A stretch of DNA of 64,000 nucleotides from Desulfobaccales bacterium (GTDB lineage Bacteria > Desulfobacterota > Desulfobaccia > Desulfobaccales > 0-14-0-80-60-11), in contig JBBFLF010000013.1 in the NCBI GenBank assembly GCA_037481655.1, positions 1 through 64,000 on the forward strand, given 5' to 3'. The number at the start of each line of letters is the position of its first letter. Within the stretch, counting starts at the first letter, position 1. A program made the translations under genes and the position numbers. The notes under the pieces were generated by a model, which saw only the letters and a list, made by a program, of their open reading frames with translations, was not told the origin of the DNA and ran no database searches. This document shows, in pieces, positions 8,201 to 15,856 of the stretch.

Positions 8201-9079
8201 TTACATGGCCTCGGGTTCGGGCCCGGGTTCCGGGACCAATTGAGGCGGCGGGGCCTTGTCGGAGGGTGCGGCCTTCTTGGCCGGCTTGCCCTTCGCCGGA
8301 ACGATCTGACCCCGGGTGGTGACTGGCACCGGCCTCAGAAACCGGGCCTCCACCCAGCCCTCGGCTCCCGTTTCCGGAAAACGTACCTTGCGCCAGCGGG
8401 CCCCGGATTCAGCAATGCTTTCCACCTTGTCATTGAGCTTGAGACGCCGCAAGACCTGGGAGTCCTTCAGGGGCAGGAGGTGCAAGGCGGCGGTATCCGA
8501 GGCCACGTAGAGATATACCGGAGAGGCGGGGGGCGGGTTCCCGGAAGCTGTCTGGCCCTCTGGGGTTGCCGTGACCGGCTCCGGAGGCAGTTTGTCCGCC
8601 AGGTGGACTGCCGGCACCCAGCCGATGGCCCGGTCCTTTTCCATCAGCACCAGCCACCATTCCTGCCGTTCCGTCAGTTTCTGCACCCGATCGCCGAACT
8701 CCAGGCGCCGCCGGGAGGTGGCCTCCGGGTGGGGGGAATCCCGCACCGGCAGCTCCTTGGCCACCACATAGTAGGTCTGCCCGGGAAGCGGCCGCTCACT
8801 GAGCAGGGCCCGCTGCGTCCAGCCCACCGCCCCGTCCCGCCGGGATTTCACCCGCCACCAGCCGTTAGGAAGGGACTCCAGCACCTGGACCTCATCGGCC
8901 AGATAAATTTCGCTCACCACCGGACAATCCAGCTCCGGGCAGGAGCGCAGATAGGATACCGCCGGAATGCTGTAAAAGACCCGGGGCTGAGGAGGGGACG
9001 GGACGGTGGCACAGGCCGGGGCCAGGAACAGGATCGCCACCAGCAGCCTGAGGGGCTGAACCCAGGTGCATACCCGCAT
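8201..9079 (-). CDS. Lipoprotein with repeated bacterial SH3 domains
   Basis: 292-aa exported protein. An N-terminal signal (LRLLVAILFLAPAC) ends at a Cys in a lipobox-like context (A-P-A-C, slightly off consensus). Then come three SH3-like modules: about 36-95 (VSYLRSCPELDCPVV to GAVGWTQRALL), about 105-165 (ELPVRDSPHPEATSRRRL to AIGWVPAVHL) and about 190-255 (AALHLLPLKDSQVL to EGWVEARFL). The tail is Pro/Lys-rich and disordered. Such proteins usually bind peptidoglycan or partner proteins in the periplasm; the ligand is unknown. It lies 9 nt from the NTF2-like gene, probably in the same transcript. Confidence 0.8.
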   Translation of the reverse strand: MRVCTWVQPLRLLVAILFLAPACATVPSPPQPRVFYSIPAVSYLRSCPELDCPVVSEIYLADEVQVLESLPNGWWRVKSRRDGAVGWTQRALLSERPLPGQTYYVVAKELPVRDSPHPEATSRRRLEFGDRVQKLTERQEWWLVLMEKDRAIGWVPAVHLADKLPPEPVTATPEGQTASGNPPPASPVYLYVASDTAALHLLPLKDSQVLRRLKLNDKVESIAESGARWRKVRFPETGAEGWVEARFLRPVPVTTRGQIVPAKGKPAKKAAPSDKAPPPQLVPEPGPEPEAM

Positions 9080-9088
9080 GATCCCTCC

Positions 9089-9772
9089 TCAGTTTGGCCG
9101 GACCCGGCCTGAATTTCCTTCGGGAAAAGTCTCCAGCTCCTGGATGAGCCATTGACCGGAGGCCCTGGTGAACTGCACCTGGTAGGTCTTGATGTGGCTC
9201 TTCACCGCCTGGGTGGCCCGGTCCCGGGTGGTGAAATCCCAGGTGACTGTCCCCCGGACCACGCCGTCGGACACCGCCTTCAGATCCTTGACATGGTAAT
9301 GCATGTCCAGGTAGTCGTAGCGCTGCCAGAGGGAGACCATGGTCTCTCGTTTCCGGGCCAGGTCCGGCAGGGTAGGGGAGTAGGCGCTCAGGAAGAGCTC
9401 CGGGTCTTTGGCAAACTGGGCTTCCCGGATGCGGTTCAAGAGCCCGGCCAAATCCTCCCGGGCCGGAAACTCCGGGAAGGTGTCGGGAGTGCTGACCGGT
9501 CTTGGCAAGCTGGCCGAGGGCACCGCCGTGGACACCGCCGGCGCCGCCGGCTGGCGGACCGCGGGCGGCACATAGACCATCACCAGGAAATAGGTCAGGG
9601 CCAGCACTGCCAGGACGGTCCAGATGAGCAGGAGCTGGCGCCAGATGCGGCGCACCGCTTCCACCAGGTTCTCATTGAGGCGGCGGGACACCTGGACCAG
9701 CTCTGCGGCCTCCGCCTGCAAAGCAGCCCGGGCCTGCTCCACCGCTTCCCGGGTGTGCGTCATCTCATCCAT
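9089..9772 (-). CDS. Membrane-anchored protein with NTF2-like C-terminal domain
   Basis: 227 aa from the ATG at 9772, chosen because GGAGGGG lies 5 nt before it; an upstream ATG at 9832 has no such site. About 1-45 is a helical cytoplasmic segment, about 48-68 a membrane helix (LLLIWTVLAVLALTYFLVMV), then a Pro/Ala-rich linker. About 105-220 is an NTF2/SnoaL-like domain (LLNRIREAQFAKDPELFLS to WLIQELETFP). The same C-terminal domain occurs in the zinc-ribbon protein at 40810-41457, with shared motif REAQ-x-x-KD-x-x-LFLS-x-YSP. Function unknown; probably extracytoplasmic ligand or partner binding. Confidence 0.7.
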   Translation of the reverse strand: MDEMTHTREAVEQARAALQAEAAELVQVSRRLNENLVEAVRRIWRQLLLIWTVLAVLALTYFLVMVYVPPAVRQPAAPAVSTAVPSASLPRPVSTPDTFPEFPAREDLAGLLNRIREAQFAKDPELFLSAYSPTLPDLARKRETMVSLWQRYDYLDMHYHVKDLKAVSDGVVRGTVTWDFTTRDRATQAVKSHIKTYQVQFTRASGQWLIQELETFPEGNSGRVRPN

Positions 9773-9913
9773 GGGCCCCTCCGGCACACATGACCGACAG
9801 CCCAAGGCCGTCGGGAAACGCCTGGCCGCCATTAATGTCTGAAGACGACTGCTTCACTAGACATTACATTATCACAATCCGCCGTGTAAAAAAACCGCCT
9901 TGATGGCTGGGGG

Positions 9914-10531
9914 TCACTCCCCCCAGTGCTCCTTGAGGAACTGCTCCCGGCCGGACAGGCTCCGGTAGGTGCAGTAACGCCCCGGGTTTTTCCGGGCAAA
10001 ATCCTGATGATATGCTTCGGCCGGGTAAAAGGTGGTGAAAGGCAGGATCTCCGTGACGATGGGCCGCCGGAAGCGCCCGGAGGCCGCCAGGGCCGCCTTG
10101 GAGGCCTCTGCCACCTGCCGCTGTTCCTCATCGTGATAAAAAATGACGGTGCGGTAATGCCGCCCCCGGTCGGCAAACTGGCCCCCCGGGTCGGTGGGGT
10201 CCACCTGTCGCCAGAAATGCTCCACCAGCTCGCCGTACGAGATCTTCCGGGGGTCAAAGAGGACCTGCACCGCCTCCACGTGCCCTTTCACGGCGTAATC
10301 CTCATAGGTGGGGTCAGCCCCCTGGCCCCCGGCATAGCCGGAGACCACCCTCACCACCCCGGGAAGTTTCCGGAATTCCGCTTCCACACACCAGAAACAG
10401 CCGCCGGCAAAGGTGGCTTTCCGGTACTGCTCGCTCGCCATAACTCTCTCCTCGGTCCCCCCCGGCGCCGCCAGGGCCACCAGCCCGAGAAACAGCGCCA
10501 GGCACCCCGCCGCCACTCCTGAATAACGCAC
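9914..10531 (-). CDS. msrA: Peptide methionine sulfoxide reductase A, probably exported
   Basis: Reduces methionine-S-sulfoxide in proteins. The catalytic motif GGCFWCVEAEF sits at the domain start, and the family motifs GYAGG, YEDY-x-x-x-GH-x-EAVQV and DPTDPGGQFADRG are all present. Two starts are plausible. GTG 10531 has AAGGG upstream and gives 205 aa with a clear signal-peptide-like stretch (GCLALFLGLVALAA), implying a periplasmic enzyme. ATG 10441 has a strong GAGGAGAG site and gives a 175-aa cytoplasmic form. I annotate the longer form. Reading further upstream extends it into hydrophobic sequence that overlaps the Usp gene and is unlikely to be used. No MsrB domain is fused. Confidence 0.88.
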   Translation of the reverse strand: MRYSGVAAGCLALFLGLVALAAPGGTEERVMASEQYRKATFAGGCFWCVEAEFRKLPGVVRVVSGYAGGQGADPTYEDYAVKGHVEAVQVLFDPRKISYGELVEHFWRQVDPTDPGGQFADRGRHYRTVIFYHDEEQRQVAEASKAALAASGRFRRPIVTEILPFTTFYPAEAYHQDFARKNPGRYCTYRSLSGREQFLKEHWGE

Positions 10532-10661
10532 GGGAAACCCTTTCAAGGTTTTTTCCAAAAGATAGGTAGTGATCAGGGGATATGCCAGAAAGAGGAGATA
10601 GAAAAGAAAGGGGGCAAGTTCATCTCGAACCGCCCCCCGAGGGACAAGGGCAAAAGCAGGC

Positions 10662-11084
10662 TTAGCGCACGATGAGCACGCTACAGGGGGCATGGCGGCT
10701 CACCTTCTCCGCCGTGGTGCCCAAAAACGCGGCCCACACTCCGGAAAGCCCGGTGTGCCCCACCAGCACCAGGTCGAAGCCCCCTTCCCGGGCCACCTGG
10801 ACGATGGTCTGGGCCGCATGCCCCGACCGGAGGAGAGTCTTCAACTCCACCCCGGCGGCCTCAGCTTGGGCCTTGGCCTCCTTGAGGAGCTGGCCGTAGT
10901 AGGCATCGGCGTAAGCCTTCTCCTCCTCCACCTCGTCAATGGTGGCGGCGAAGCGGGGCAGCTTCTCCTGCACTGCCAAGGCGGTGAGCTCCGCCTGGTG
11001 CAGTTTGGCCAGCTCCAGCCCCGCCGCCAGGGCCTTGACGGCGCCCTCGGAGCCGTCATAAGCCACCAAGATCTTGCGGTACAT
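10662..11084 (-). CDS. Universal stress protein (UspA family)
   Basis: 140-aa single-domain Usp. It begins YRKILVAYDGSEGAVKAL and ends with the ATP-binding signature G-x2-G-x9-G(S/T), here GHTGLSGVWAAFLGTTAEKV followed by APCSVLIVR, so it is probably the nucleotide-binding type. It lies 25 nt after the cation/proton antiporter gene in the same direction. Usp domains often accompany such antiporters, so a regulatory link, possibly within the fluoride-controlled transcript, is reasonable inference. Confidence 0.92.
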   Translation of the reverse strand: MYRKILVAYDGSEGAVKALAAGLELAKLHQAELTALAVQEKLPRFAATIDEVEEEKAYADAYYGQLLKEAKAQAEAAGVELKTLLRSGHAAQTIVQVAREGGFDLVLVGHTGLSGVWAAFLGTTAEKVSRHAPCSVLIVR

Positions 11085-11109
11085 GCTCCCCTCCTGACCT
11101 TTTTATGCC

Positions 11110-12315
11110 CTACTCTTCCGGCATGTGCAGGAAGTGCTCGCTGGTGCCCACAATTTCCGGTTCCGCTTCCAGACCCAGGGACACCTCCCGGGGCTGAAAC
11201 CACACCTGGGCAATGATGGTGGGAATGACCGCCGAGGCGATGACGCCGGCCACCAGAACGGAATACTGCGACTGGTCAATATACCCGTGGGTCAGCCCGA
11301 AGAGGGCGGAAATGCTTCCGAAGGTCAACCCGGTGGCCATGAGCAGGGTGGTATAATTGCTCTCTCTCACCGGGATCCCGAACAGCCGGCACAGCGGCCA
11401 GATGCCCACGATCTTGGTGACCATCTTCATGGCCAGCAAGGCCACCAGGGCCCCAAAGCCCGCCACCAGGGCCGGCAACGACACCAGGGTGCCCGCCTTG
11501 ATGAAAAAGAAGGGGGTCAACAGGGCAAAGGTGGTGGCCCTGAGGCGGTGCAGAATCACCTTGTCGTGCACAAACAGCCCGGCAATCACCATCCCGAAGA
11601 GGTAAGCCGGCAGCACCGCCTCGCTCCGGGCCGTCACCGCCAGGCCCCCCAGCACCGTGAGCACCAGGAAGATGAGCTTGATCTCCGGCTCGATCACCCG
11701 GCCCCCCCAAAGGGAGAAAAACCAACGGCACAGGCGGGGCAACTGCCACAGGGCCACCAGGGTAACCGCCGCAAAGATCAGGAGCCAGCGATCATACTCG
11801 GCAAACAGGAGCCCCAGGGCCAGCACCGTGCCCAGATCGGTGATGAAGCAGGCGGCCAGGATGAGTTTCCCCAGCTCGGTGTTGTTGAGACCGGTCTCCA
11901 CCATCACCGCATACACCACCGCCATGGAGGTGGTGGACATGGCCACCCCGGCAATCTGGGCCGCTTGCGAGGACCAGCCGCCCACATAGTAGGCGTAGGC
12001 CATGCAGCCCAAAAAAGGCGCCAGAAAGGAGATGAAGCCGATGGCCAGGCTGGGCTTCCACAGACGCCGGAAGGCCTCGGGCTCGATCTCCGCCCCCGCC
12101 AGAAAGGTGAGGACCACCGAGGCGAAACCGGCGAGAAAGTTGATCCAGGGAGTGGGCTTGAAGATCTCCCAACCGAAGGTGGTGCCTAAATTCCCGGCAA
12201 TGCAGCCCAAAAAGATTTCCACCAGGGCCACCGAGATGCCCACCCGGATGGAGATGAGGCTGGCCAACAGGGCCACCCCGATCCAGGCCGCGGCCGTATA
12301 CCAGACCTGCTCCAT
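11110..12315 (-). CDS. Cation:proton antiporter (CPA2 family), fluoride-riboswitch controlled
   Basis: 401-aa inner-membrane protein with about 11-12 hydrophobic segments and no C-terminal RCK domain, of the Na_H_Exchanger (CPA2/KefB-like) family. The signature helix pair reads STTSMAVVYAVMVETGLNNTE, then AACFITDLG with a buried Asp at residue 160, the usual ion-binding position. The ATG at 12315 follows GGAGGATATC. The 5' leader carries a fluoride riboswitch (12347-12439). Antiporters are among known fluoride-riboswitch targets, so this protein probably helps ion or pH homeostasis under fluoride stress. The ion (Na+, K+ or other) cannot be settled here. Confidence 0.9.
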   Translation of the reverse strand: MEQVWYTAAAWIGVALLASLISIRVGISVALVEIFLGCIAGNLGTTFGWEIFKPTPWINFLAGFASVVLTFLAGAEIEPEAFRRLWKPSLAIGFISFLAPFLGCMAYAYYVGGWSSQAAQIAGVAMSTTSMAVVYAVMVETGLNNTELGKLILAACFITDLGTVLALGLLFAEYDRWLLIFAAVTLVALWQLPRLCRWFFSLWGGRVIEPEIKLIFLVLTVLGGLAVTARSEAVLPAYLFGMVIAGLFVHDKVILHRLRATTFALLTPFFFIKAGTLVSLPALVAGFGALVALLAMKMVTKIVGIWPLCRLFGIPVRESNYTTLLMATGLTFGSISALFGLTHGYIDQSQYSVLVAGVIASAVIPTIIAQVWFQPREVSLGLEAEPEIVGTSEHFLHMPEE

Positions 12316-12346
12316 GATATCCTCCGGATGCCCGGGGGCGGACGTG

Positions 12347-12439
12347 AAAAAACTCCTGTCCCGCCACCATCAGGATCAGGAGTCATCAGCGTGAAACGCG
12401 GTTCGGACGACCACGACCGCCCGGGCGGACTCCATCGCC
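12347..12439 (-). promoter_or_regulatory. Fluoride riboswitch (crcB motif) upstream of the antiporter
   Basis: Minus strand. The aptamer begins GGCGATGGAGTCCGCC (12439-12424), an optional hairpin follows, then AACC, a short stem GCGT/ACGC, and the conserved TGATG ending in GACTCC (12384-12379), which pairs with GGAGTC (12433-12428) as P1. Downstream, ACTCCTG (12383-12377) can pair with CAGGAGT (12358-12352) ahead of six T residues, forming a terminator that shares bases with P1. This is the ON-switch design known for fluoride riboswitches. Confidence 0.87.
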
Positions 12440-12451
12440 GCGCATCTTGAG

Positions 12452-12479
12452 ACTATCAGGGTCATCTCCCCCCTGTCAA
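12452..12479 (-). promoter_or_regulatory. Sigma-70 promoter for the riboswitch-antiporter transcript
   Basis: Minus-strand TTGACA (12474-12479), 16-nt spacer, GATAGT (12452-12457). Transcription would begin about 6-12 nt before the aptamer, as expected for a riboswitch leader. Confidence 0.65.
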
Positions 12480-12511
12480 GCAATTGCTCTCTTGATGTGT
12501 TTTCTTTCACA

Positions 12512-12540
12512 TTGACATTGGCTCACCTTTCCCTTAGATT
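12512..12540 (+). promoter_or_regulatory. Sigma-70 promoter for the riboswitch-GTPase transcript
   Basis: TTGACA (12512-12517), 17-nt spacer, TAGATT (12535-12540). The predicted start falls at about 12547, right at the first base of the plus-strand fluoride aptamer. Confidence 0.68.
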
Positions 12541-12547
12541 AAAACTA

Positions 12548-12632
12548 GGCGATGAAGTCCGCCTTCAACCGCCCGGCCATGAGGCGCAGGGCTGATGACT
12601 TCTGTCCAGTACATCCGGGCAGAAGTTTTTTT
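12548..12632 (+). promoter_or_regulatory. Fluoride riboswitch (crcB motif) upstream of the dynamin-like GTPase
   Basis: The aptamer begins GGCGATGAAGTCCGCC (12548-12563), then TTCAACC, stem GCCC/GGGC (12571-12574 with 12589-12592), and TGATGACTTC (12593-12602). P1 is GAAGTC (12554-12559) with GACTTC (12597-12602). ACTTCTG (12598-12604) can instead pair with CAGAAGT (12620-12626) before a seven-T run, a terminator exclusive with P1. The conserved letters match the crystallised Thermotoga aptamer as I remember it. The gene's ribosome site lies 15 nt past the T-run. Confidence 0.88.
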
Positions 12633-12660
12633 ATTGGCCCGGTTTTTTAGGGAGGCCCGT

Positions 12661-14406
12661 ATGGGAACCTATCAGGAACTGAAAGAGGCTCTGGAGCGGC
12701 AGCTCACCCGCTTGGCGCAACTGCCGGAGATCCCCCAGGGCACCTTGCACAACCTGCTGGACAAACTGCGCCAAAATCGCTTTCACCTGGTGGTCATGGG
12801 CGCTTTCAAGCGGGGCAAGAGCACTCTCATCAACGCCCTTTTGGGGGAAGCCCTCCTGCCCACTGCCATCATCCCCCTCACCTCGGTGGTCACCATCCTC
12901 ACCTACGGCGAGCAGGTCCGGATCGAGGTGCGCTTCCAGGACGGCAGCACCCGCCTCATCTCCCCCCCGGAACTGGTGGACTACATCACCGAGCGGGGCA
13001 ATCCCGGCAACCGCAAGGGGGTCCGGGAAGTGGAGATCACCTACCCCTCCGACTACCTTAAAGACGGCGTCTGCATCATCGACACCCCGGGAGTGGGCTC
13101 CATCTACAGCCATAATACCGACGTGGCCTACAATTACCTCCCCTATGTGGATGCCGCCATCTTTGTGGTCACGGTGGATCCCCCCCTGTCCGCCGCGGAG
13201 CACGAGTTCCTCCGGGACATCCGGGAATACGTCCACAAACTCTTCTTTGTCCTCAACAAGATTGACTACGTGGACGAACCCGAGCGCCAGGAGGCCCTGG
13301 AATTCACCCGGCAGGTCCTGCAGGCGGACCTGGAGACCGAGCAGGTGAACATCTTCCCCCTCTCCGCCAAAATGGCGTTGGAAGGGAAACACAACGGCCA
13401 CCCGGAGCTCCTCACCCTGAGCCACCTGCCGGAGTTCGAAGAGCATCTGCGGGACTTCCTCTACCGGGAAAAGGGGCAGGTGCTCCTGGTTTCCTGCCTC
13501 AGCGGCGCCCTGAAGGCCATCACCGACTCCACCCTGGCCCTGAAGGTGGAGCGCCAGGCCGCCGCCCTGCCGGTGGCCGAGCTGGAGGCCAAAATCTCCC
13601 AGTTCAACCGGGAACTGGAGGGCCTGGAGAAGGAGCGGGAGATGTCCCTCCTCCTCCTGGACGGCCGCCTCAAGGGCGTGGCCACCCAGTTTGACGCCGA
13701 TCTCGAGACCTTCCGGCGGGAGACCACTACCCGTCTGCGCCGGGAAATCGACACCGTCTTTCAGGAAAAGAGCCGACTTTCCGGGGACTTGCGCCAGGAG
13801 ATGGAAAAGTACCTCTTCGGGGCCCTCAGGGACCTGTTCACCGGCTGGCGGCGCCAGGAAATCGACAAGCTCTCCCAGACCCTGGCGGAGACCCACCAGG
13901 AGTTTGCCACCCGCAGCAATGCCATCCTGGAGCGCCTCACCCAGCTCACCGCCCGCATCTTTGATTTCTCGCTGAGAGGCTTTGCCGTGGAGGAAACCTT
14001 CACCGACAAGAGCCGCTTCAGCTTCAAGTTCAAAGAGGAGCCGGTGGGCCTGGAGATCCTGCAGATGACCATCACCGGTCTTCTGCCCCGGGCCTTGACC
14101 AAGGGGATGCTCCTCAAGAAACTTCAGGATAATGTGGTGGAGCTGGTGGACAAACACTGCGGCCGGCTGCGCTGGGACTTCCACCAGCGCCTGCAGGAGA
14201 TCGGCCGGGAATTCCGCCAGAGCTGGCTGGCCCGCCTGGATGATACCACCGAGAGTATCCGCCAGGCCCTGGAACGGGCCCGGGCCCAGAAGCAGGCCAG
14301 CGCCCAGGCGGTGGCAGCCCGGGCCGGGGAGCTGGACCGCAGCCTGGCGGCCATCCTTCAGGCCGAGGCGGAGCTGGCGGCCCTCCGGGAACGCCTAGCC
14401 GCCTGA
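12661..14406 (+). CDS. Dynamin-like GTPase, fluoride-riboswitch controlled
   Basis: 581-aa bacterial dynamin-superfamily protein. The G domain has P-loop GAFKRGKS (47-54), switch Thr in PLTSVVT (72-78), DTPG (141-144) and NKID (199-202). After about residue 280 the protein is largely helical, with coiled-coil stretches at about 325-350 and the C-terminus. A hydrophobic patch near 480 (GLEILQMTITGLLPRAL) could be a membrane-touching paddle. ATG 12661 is chosen because AGGGAGG precedes it; the ORF reaches back to an ATG at 12595, but that lies inside the riboswitch aptamer. Bacterial dynamins remodel or repair membranes. Here the leader implies induction by fluoride, which I do not know as an established dynamin regulation. 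Confidence 0.88.
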   Translation: MGTYQELKEALERQLTRLAQLPEIPQGTLHNLLDKLRQNRFHLVVMGAFKRGKSTLINALLGEALLPTAIIPLTSVVTILTYGEQVRIEVRFQDGSTRLISPPELVDYITERGNPGNRKGVREVEITYPSDYLKDGVCIIDTPGVGSIYSHNTDVAYNYLPYVDAAIFVVTVDPPLSAAEHEFLRDIREYVHKLFFVLNKIDYVDEPERQEALEFTRQVLQADLETEQVNIFPLSAKMALEGKHNGHPELLTLSHLPEFEEHLRDFLYREKGQVLLVSCLSGALKAITDSTLALKVERQAAALPVAELEAKISQFNRELEGLEKEREMSLLLLDGRLKGVATQFDADLETFRRETTTRLRREIDTVFQEKSRLSGDLRQEMEKYLFGALRDLFTGWRRQEIDKLSQTLAETHQEFATRSNAILERLTQLTARIFDFSLRGFAVEETFTDKSRFSFKFKEEPVGLEILQMTITGLLPRALTKGMLLKKLQDNVVELVDKHCGRLRWDFHQRLQEIGREFRQSWLARLDDTTESIRQALERARAQKQASAQAVAARAGELDRSLAAILQAEAELAALRERLAA

Positions 14407-14444
14407 CGCAAACCGAAAAAAAATCGGCCGGGTCAGAAGGGGAA

Positions 14445-14472
14445 TTGACCCAGCTTTTCCTGAACCTATAAT
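14445..14472 (+). promoter_or_regulatory. Sigma-70 promoter with overlapping inverted repeat
   Basis: TTGACC (14445-14450), 16-nt spacer, TATAAT (14467-14472), 40 nt before the small gene at 14513. An inverted repeat GGGTCA-N10-TGACCC (14430-14435 and 14446-14451) overlaps the -35 and could be an operator. Confidence 0.65.
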
Positions 14473-14512
14473 TTGAGTAAAGACTTTATCCTTTCATCCC
14501 CAGGAGGCGGTT

Positions 14513-14797
14513 ATGAAGGAATATGAAGAGATCATGCGGCAAAAAGGTCTTCCCAGGGTAGGCCAGCTGGTGCGCAGCAAAAAGTACGGCACCCTCTGGC
14601 GGGTCATGGAGAAAAAGGAGATCTGGCGCAACATCGATCCCGATCCCAAAACCGGTGAGCCCCGCATGGTTCCGGCCATCTACCTCCTCTATTGGAAGGT
14701 GCAGGAAGGGGTCACCCCTGGGGTGGGCCGCCTCATGGGTTATGAGTACACCCTCTACGACAATACCTTTCACCTGAACTGGGAAATCGTGGAATAG
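14513..14797 (+). CDS. Small conserved-looking hypothetical protein
   Basis: 94-aa soluble protein with a strong ribosome site (CAGGAGG, 6 nt before ATG) and a promoter upstream. The start reads MKEYEEIMRQKGLPRVGQLV. It is rich in aromatic and charged residues (YGTLWRVMEKKEIWRNIDPD; YLLYWKVQEG) and ends HLNWEIVE. No signal peptide, membrane segment or known motif is recognised. A good intrinsic terminator follows, so it is monocistronic. The function is unknown, but composition and signals support a real gene. Confidence 0.75.
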   Translation: MKEYEEIMRQKGLPRVGQLVRSKKYGTLWRVMEKKEIWRNIDPDPKTGEPRMVPAIYLLYWKVQEGVTPGVGRLMGYEYTLYDNTFHLNWEIVE

Positions 14798-14833
14798 CGG
14801 CTGCAGCGTCGTGAGAACCGGTCGGATTCATGA

Positions 14834-14861
14834 GGCGGGGGCATTACCCCCGTCTTTTTTT
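14834..14861 (+). terminator. Intrinsic terminator
   Basis: An 8-bp stem GGCGGGGG/CCCCCGTC with loop CATTA is followed directly by seven T residues, 37 nt after the small gene at 14513-14797. A textbook rho-independent terminator. Confidence 0.88.
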
Positions 14862-15049
14862 CGCCGCCCACAGGCTCCCCGGCTCGGGGCTTAAGATGTG
14901 GTGAAAAATCTTGGCGGCCGGGCCAGCCGGGAACCGAGAAAAAAATTGTGGCCCTGGACCTTGGTTCACTACAATGGCAGGGAGAAAGGTGAGAAGGGGG
15001 CGACCTCAGGCCCCTGGGCCACCGTCCCTCACAGAGAAAGGATCAGGTT

Positions 15050-15685
15050 ATGACGCAGATCATCCTCGTGCGCCACGGACAGACCCCCTGGAACAAGGAC
15101 AAGATCTTTCGCGGTTCCAAGGACATCCCTTTAAACGACCAGGGCCGGGAGGAGGCCCGTTTGGCTGGGGAGTGGCTCAAGGGCGAGACCATCCATGCCG
15201 CCTACACCTCGCCCCTGTCCCGCTCCCGGGACACCGCCGAAGCCATCGCCCGCCATCACGGCCTTACGGTCCAGGACCTGCCGGGGTTAAGCGACCTGTG
15301 CTACGGCGACTGGGAGGGCCTGCCCCTCACCGAGGTCAAGGTGCGCTACGCCGACCTCTACCGCCAGTGGGAGACCGCCCCCCACACGGTGCGCTTCCCT
15401 AACGGCGAGACCTTGGACGAGCTGCGGGCCCGGGCCCTGGCCGCAGTGGAGGAGGTTCTCAAGCGCCGTCCCGGCCAGACCGTGCTCCTCTCCGCCCACC
15501 GGGCGGTGAACAAGGTGCTCATCGCCGCCTTCATCGGCCTGGACAACTCCCACTTCTGGCGCATCGGCCAGGACACCACCGCCATCAACCGCTTCACCCG
15601 GGTGGGGGACGTCTGGCACATCATGGCCGTCAACGACACCTGCCATCTCCGGGGCCTGGCCCGGGGCGAATACGTGGATTTCTGA
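15050..15685 (+). CDS. Histidine phosphatase family protein (phosphoglycerate mutase-like)
   Basis: 211-aa branch-1 histidine phosphatase. The phosphohistidine motif is LVRHGQTPWN (residues 6-15). The other catalytic residues are visible: Arg in SPLSRSRDTAEAI, Glu in YGDWEGLP, and the second His in LLSAHRAVNK. The usual H-G is here H-R, a mild oddity. It resembles alpha-ribazole phosphatase (CobC) and broad-specificity phosphatases; the window has a B12-dependent enzyme but no cobalamin genes, so the substrate stays open. A hairpin repeat between it and hisG separates the convergent genes. Confidence 0.85.
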   Translation: MTQIILVRHGQTPWNKDKIFRGSKDIPLNDQGREEARLAGEWLKGETIHAAYTSPLSRSRDTAEAIARHHGLTVQDLPGLSDLCYGDWEGLPLTEVKVRYADLYRQWETAPHTVRFPNGETLDELRARALAAVEEVLKRRPGQTVLLSAHRAVNKVLIAAFIGLDNSHFWRIGQDTTAINRFTRVGDVWHIMAVNDTCHLRGLARGEYVDF

Positions 15686-15710
15686 GGCCGGCAGGGCGCC
15701 TGCCGGTACA

Positions 15711-15842
15711 TTGAGGGGAGGGCCGGGGGAGCAGTGGCTCCCCCGCCCTCCCCTCAAACTCCCCACCCCACCCCCTGTACGGGGTTGGGGGAGAGGGGGT
15801 GGGAGAGGGGGCAGGGGGCCGCGCTCCCTGGCCCCCTCTCCC
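15711..15842. repeat. GC-rich hairpin repeat, copy 4 (long, two-module form)
   Basis: The first module is a perfect hairpin (GAGGGGAGGGCCGGGGGAGC arm, GGCTCCCCCGCCCTCCCCTC arm) at about 15714-15756. The second is the lead-in CCCCCTGTACGGGGTTGGGGG plus the family hairpin GGGAGAGGGGGCAGGG/CCCTGGCCCCCTCTCCC at about 15798-15842. The same two modules recur at 34313. It fills the convergent gap between the phosphatase and hisG and may terminate both transcripts. Confidence 0.82.
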
Positions 15843-15856
15843 ACGTATTCTCACCC

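Noticed and set aside
12595-12660. Longer start of the dynamin-like GTPase at 12595
   Set aside because: It would place the start codon inside the riboswitch aptamer and terminator; ATG 12661 has a good ribosome site.
12631-14184. 517-codon minus-strand frame opposite the dynamin-like gene
   Set aside because: An antisense shadow with repetitive composition and no ribosome site.
14798-15049. tRNA or other RNA gene in the gap after the small gene
   Set aside because: Only an intrinsic terminator is visible; no cloverleaf or conserved T-arm sequence was seen here or elsewhere in the window.
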